From Planctomycetaceae bacterium (GTDB taxonomy: Bacteria > Planctomycetota > Planctomycetia > Pirellulales > UBA1268), in the NCBI GenBank assembly GCA_902629495.1, contig CACORA010000048.1, positions 1 to 8,195 on the forward strand: DNA of 8,195 nucleotides, written 5' to 3'. Under the pieces are notes generated by a model. That model saw only the letters and a list, made by a program, of their open reading frames with translations. It was not told the origin of the DNA and ran no database searches. Shown here in pieces: positions 7,016 to 8,195 of the stretch (positions are counted from its first letter, which is position 1; each line of letters starts with the position of its first letter). The translations under genes and the position numbers were made by a program.

Positions 7016-7594
7016 CTACCGCACCCCTCGCCTGCGTTTCTTGGTCTTGCCTGCTGTTTTTGTTTCTGCAAGCAACTCTGGTCGAGCAATGGCAATGTTC
7101 ATCTGACTTCCATCAAATTGAAGGATCAAGGGTGTTGTTGCGTAATCACTATAGACCGCAGGAACAACCGTCTCTGGAAGTGATCCACCCTGCCCCGAAA
7201 GAATCACTACTCTGTATTGAAGATTCTTATGAAGGTTTTTCTGGAGGGTCATTTTCTCACCTGAAAAACCACCGGTGTCTTTATCAACAAGAAAAAACAT
7301 CGGCCTTTCATTACCGTGACCTTCGTCGTTTGCACCGCATGACTTCAATTCAATCGCAACGGATGAACACGGCAAACGGGTGCCGTCGGCGTACTTCACA
7401 TTCCCTGACACAGTAGAGAAAACCTGCTCATCACCCGAAAACGAAAAGGCTGATTCCACGAGGGATGATATTGCTCCTCCAATAATAATGAGCACACACC
7501 CAACCCCAACCTTTTCAACCAGACTCCTCTGATCAAACCAGCCACGGGCCAATTGCACACATTCTTGAAGTATTTCCTGAATGACTAACAGCAT
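7016..7594 (-). CDS. Small membrane-anchored transthyretin-like protein, DUF1559 partner
   Basis: This gene encodes a 192-residue protein with one predicted membrane segment at about residues 28-46 (VGVGCVLIIIGGAISSL) after a short amphipathic N-terminus. The part after the membrane segment starts with VSGNVKYADGTRLP (62-75), passes through a DKDTGGFSG turn (104-112) and ends with VPAVYSDYATTPL (143-155). That pattern resembles the small transthyretin-like or carboxypeptidase-regulatory-like beta proteins that often follow DUF1559 genes in planctomycetes; the assignment is from memory of that pattern. Most such partners are lipoproteins with a lipobox; this one has a membrane anchor instead. 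The tail from about 178 is strongly basic (KTKKRRRG). The start is 3 bp after the stop of the DUF1559 gene, so the two are almost certainly co-transcribed and perhaps translationally coupled. The molecular function is unknown; a role at the cell surface is inferred. Confidence 0.7.
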   Translation of the reverse strand: MLLVIQEILQECVQLARGWFDQRSLVEKVGVGCVLIIIGGAISSLVESAFSFSGDEQVFSTVSGNVKYADGTRLPCSSVAIELKSCGANDEGHGNERPMFFLVDKDTGGFSGEKMTLQKNLHKNLQYRVVILSGQGGSLPETVVPAVYSDYATTPLILQFDGSQMNIAIARPELLAETKTAGKTKKRRRGVR

Positions 7595-7597
7595 GTC

Positions 7598-8194
7598 TTA
7601 CTCGTACTCTACTTTGTTTCCATCCATCCTGCTTCCCATGCGTTGATGGGCAACTGGATCGATGTTGTAAGAAATGGCCCGCACCGATGCATCACAAAAT
7701 GACATAAAACATGATCCATAGTGGGCACTACCAAATGAGCGTGGACTTATAATGCCAGGGAGATCCTGCTGCGGTGTAAGCGCAACGCCAGTGACAGGGT
7801 CGTAGTAGGCGATTCGATGATTGTCATTATTGAAGCCTGAATACAGGTCCTCATTATCTGCGGGGTCAGATCCATCAAGATAGCTATTTTGATTCATGTA
7901 CTTTTCGCCAAGCATATATGTTGTGGATGTTCCGTCTGACACCTGACCGATCGTCACAGCGCTGTGATAAAAAGAAATCCCAGTAGCAATCCCAAGTCGT
8001 TCACCCCACTCGTACGTCTCAGCGTCACTAATTGACGGTGGGCCAAATGTATATTCGACAATCAGGTTGCCAGAGCACGCTGCATAGTCACCTCGCACTT
8101 CACGCTCACATGGGTCAGAACCACGCGGAGTGTGGCTGCCTCCGTGAAATTTTGTACCAAATGCCTCTGCGGGACGGCGTGATGGACACACCGC
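7598..8194 (-). CDS. DUF1559 (pilin-like) surface protein, C-terminal part
   Basis: The frame remains open to the right edge of the window, so the N-terminus is missing; a GTG at 8191 lies inside the conserved CPSRRPA block and is not the start. The visible 198 residues match the DUF1559 C-terminal domain in order: CPSRRPA, a DYAACSGN block, GISFYHSAVTIGQVSDGTS with a GEKYMN ending, NDNHRIAYYDP, FGSAHYGSCFMSFCDASV and the closing AISYNIDPVAHQRMGSRMDG. Family members normally begin with a type IV pilin-like methylation motif and hydrophobic helix, which would lie beyond the edge. They are hugely expanded in Planctomycetes and thought to be exported surface proteins, with functions largely unknown. 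CDASV has Ala where the usual motif has Gly (CDGSV). Translation ends 3 bp before the next gene, forming a two-gene unit. Confidence 0.92.
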   Translation of the reverse strand, partial: AVCPSRRPAEAFGTKFHGGSHTPRGSDPCEREVRGDYAACSGNLIVEYTFGPPSISDAETYEWGERLGIATGISFYHSAVTIGQVSDGTSTTYMLGEKYMNQNSYLDGSDPADNEDLYSGFNNDNHRIAYYDPVTGVALTPQQDLPGIISPRSFGSAHYGSCFMSFCDASVRAISYNIDPVAHQRMGSRMDGNKVEYE

Positions 8195-8195
8195 G

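Noticed and set aside
6857..7183. Plus-strand open frame of 108 codons whose start (MMTDLTSELRSLLGEDER) looks protein-like
   Set aside because: It is antisense to the dehydrogenase 5' end and to the transthyretin-like gene, lacks a ribosome binding site, and its second half is low-quality Cys/Phe-rich sequence that mirrors the opposite gene.

Overview
The window looks like a piece of a planctomycete chromosome (moderate GC by eye, inferred from gene content, not from any search). The lineage markers are a DUF1588/DUF1585 planctomycete-cytochrome-type protein, a DUF1559 pilin-like surface protein with its small transthyretin-like partner, two exported formylglycine-type sulfatases and an exported trypsin-like protease with a CxxC element. 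Nearest relatives cannot be named from sequence alone.

Layout. (1) Bases 3-3467, plus strand: the end of a DUF1588/DUF1585 protein, a secreted sulfatase 30 bp later and an MFS transporter close behind, likely one transcription unit. (2) Bases 3464-4870, minus strand: a second secreted sulfatase, convergent with the MFS gene so that the two stop codons interlock. (3) Bases 4871-5152: a divergent intergenic region with no convincing gene and a short palindrome. (4) Bases 5153-6076, plus strand: an exported serine protease. (5) Bases 6102-6875, minus strand: a classical short-chain dehydrogenase, convergent with the protease. (6) Bases 7016-8194, minus strand: a small membrane-anchored protein 3 bp behind the C-terminal part of a DUF1559 protein that runs off the window.

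The left half reads as an accessory sulfated-substrate locus. The two sulfatases would remove sulfate from polysaccharides or other sulfate esters outside the cytoplasm, the MFS protein could import a product, and the PSCyt-type protein may be an envelope redox or scaffold component. That cooperation is inferred from gene order. The right half is ordinary planctomycete envelope and housekeeping content.

I found no RNA gene, CRISPR array, insertion sequence or transposase, and no clearly undescribed system. The points most worth a second look are the His-to-Gln change in the active site of the first sulfatase, the G8 tract inside the second sulfatase, and the PSCyt-sulfatase-MFS gene order.
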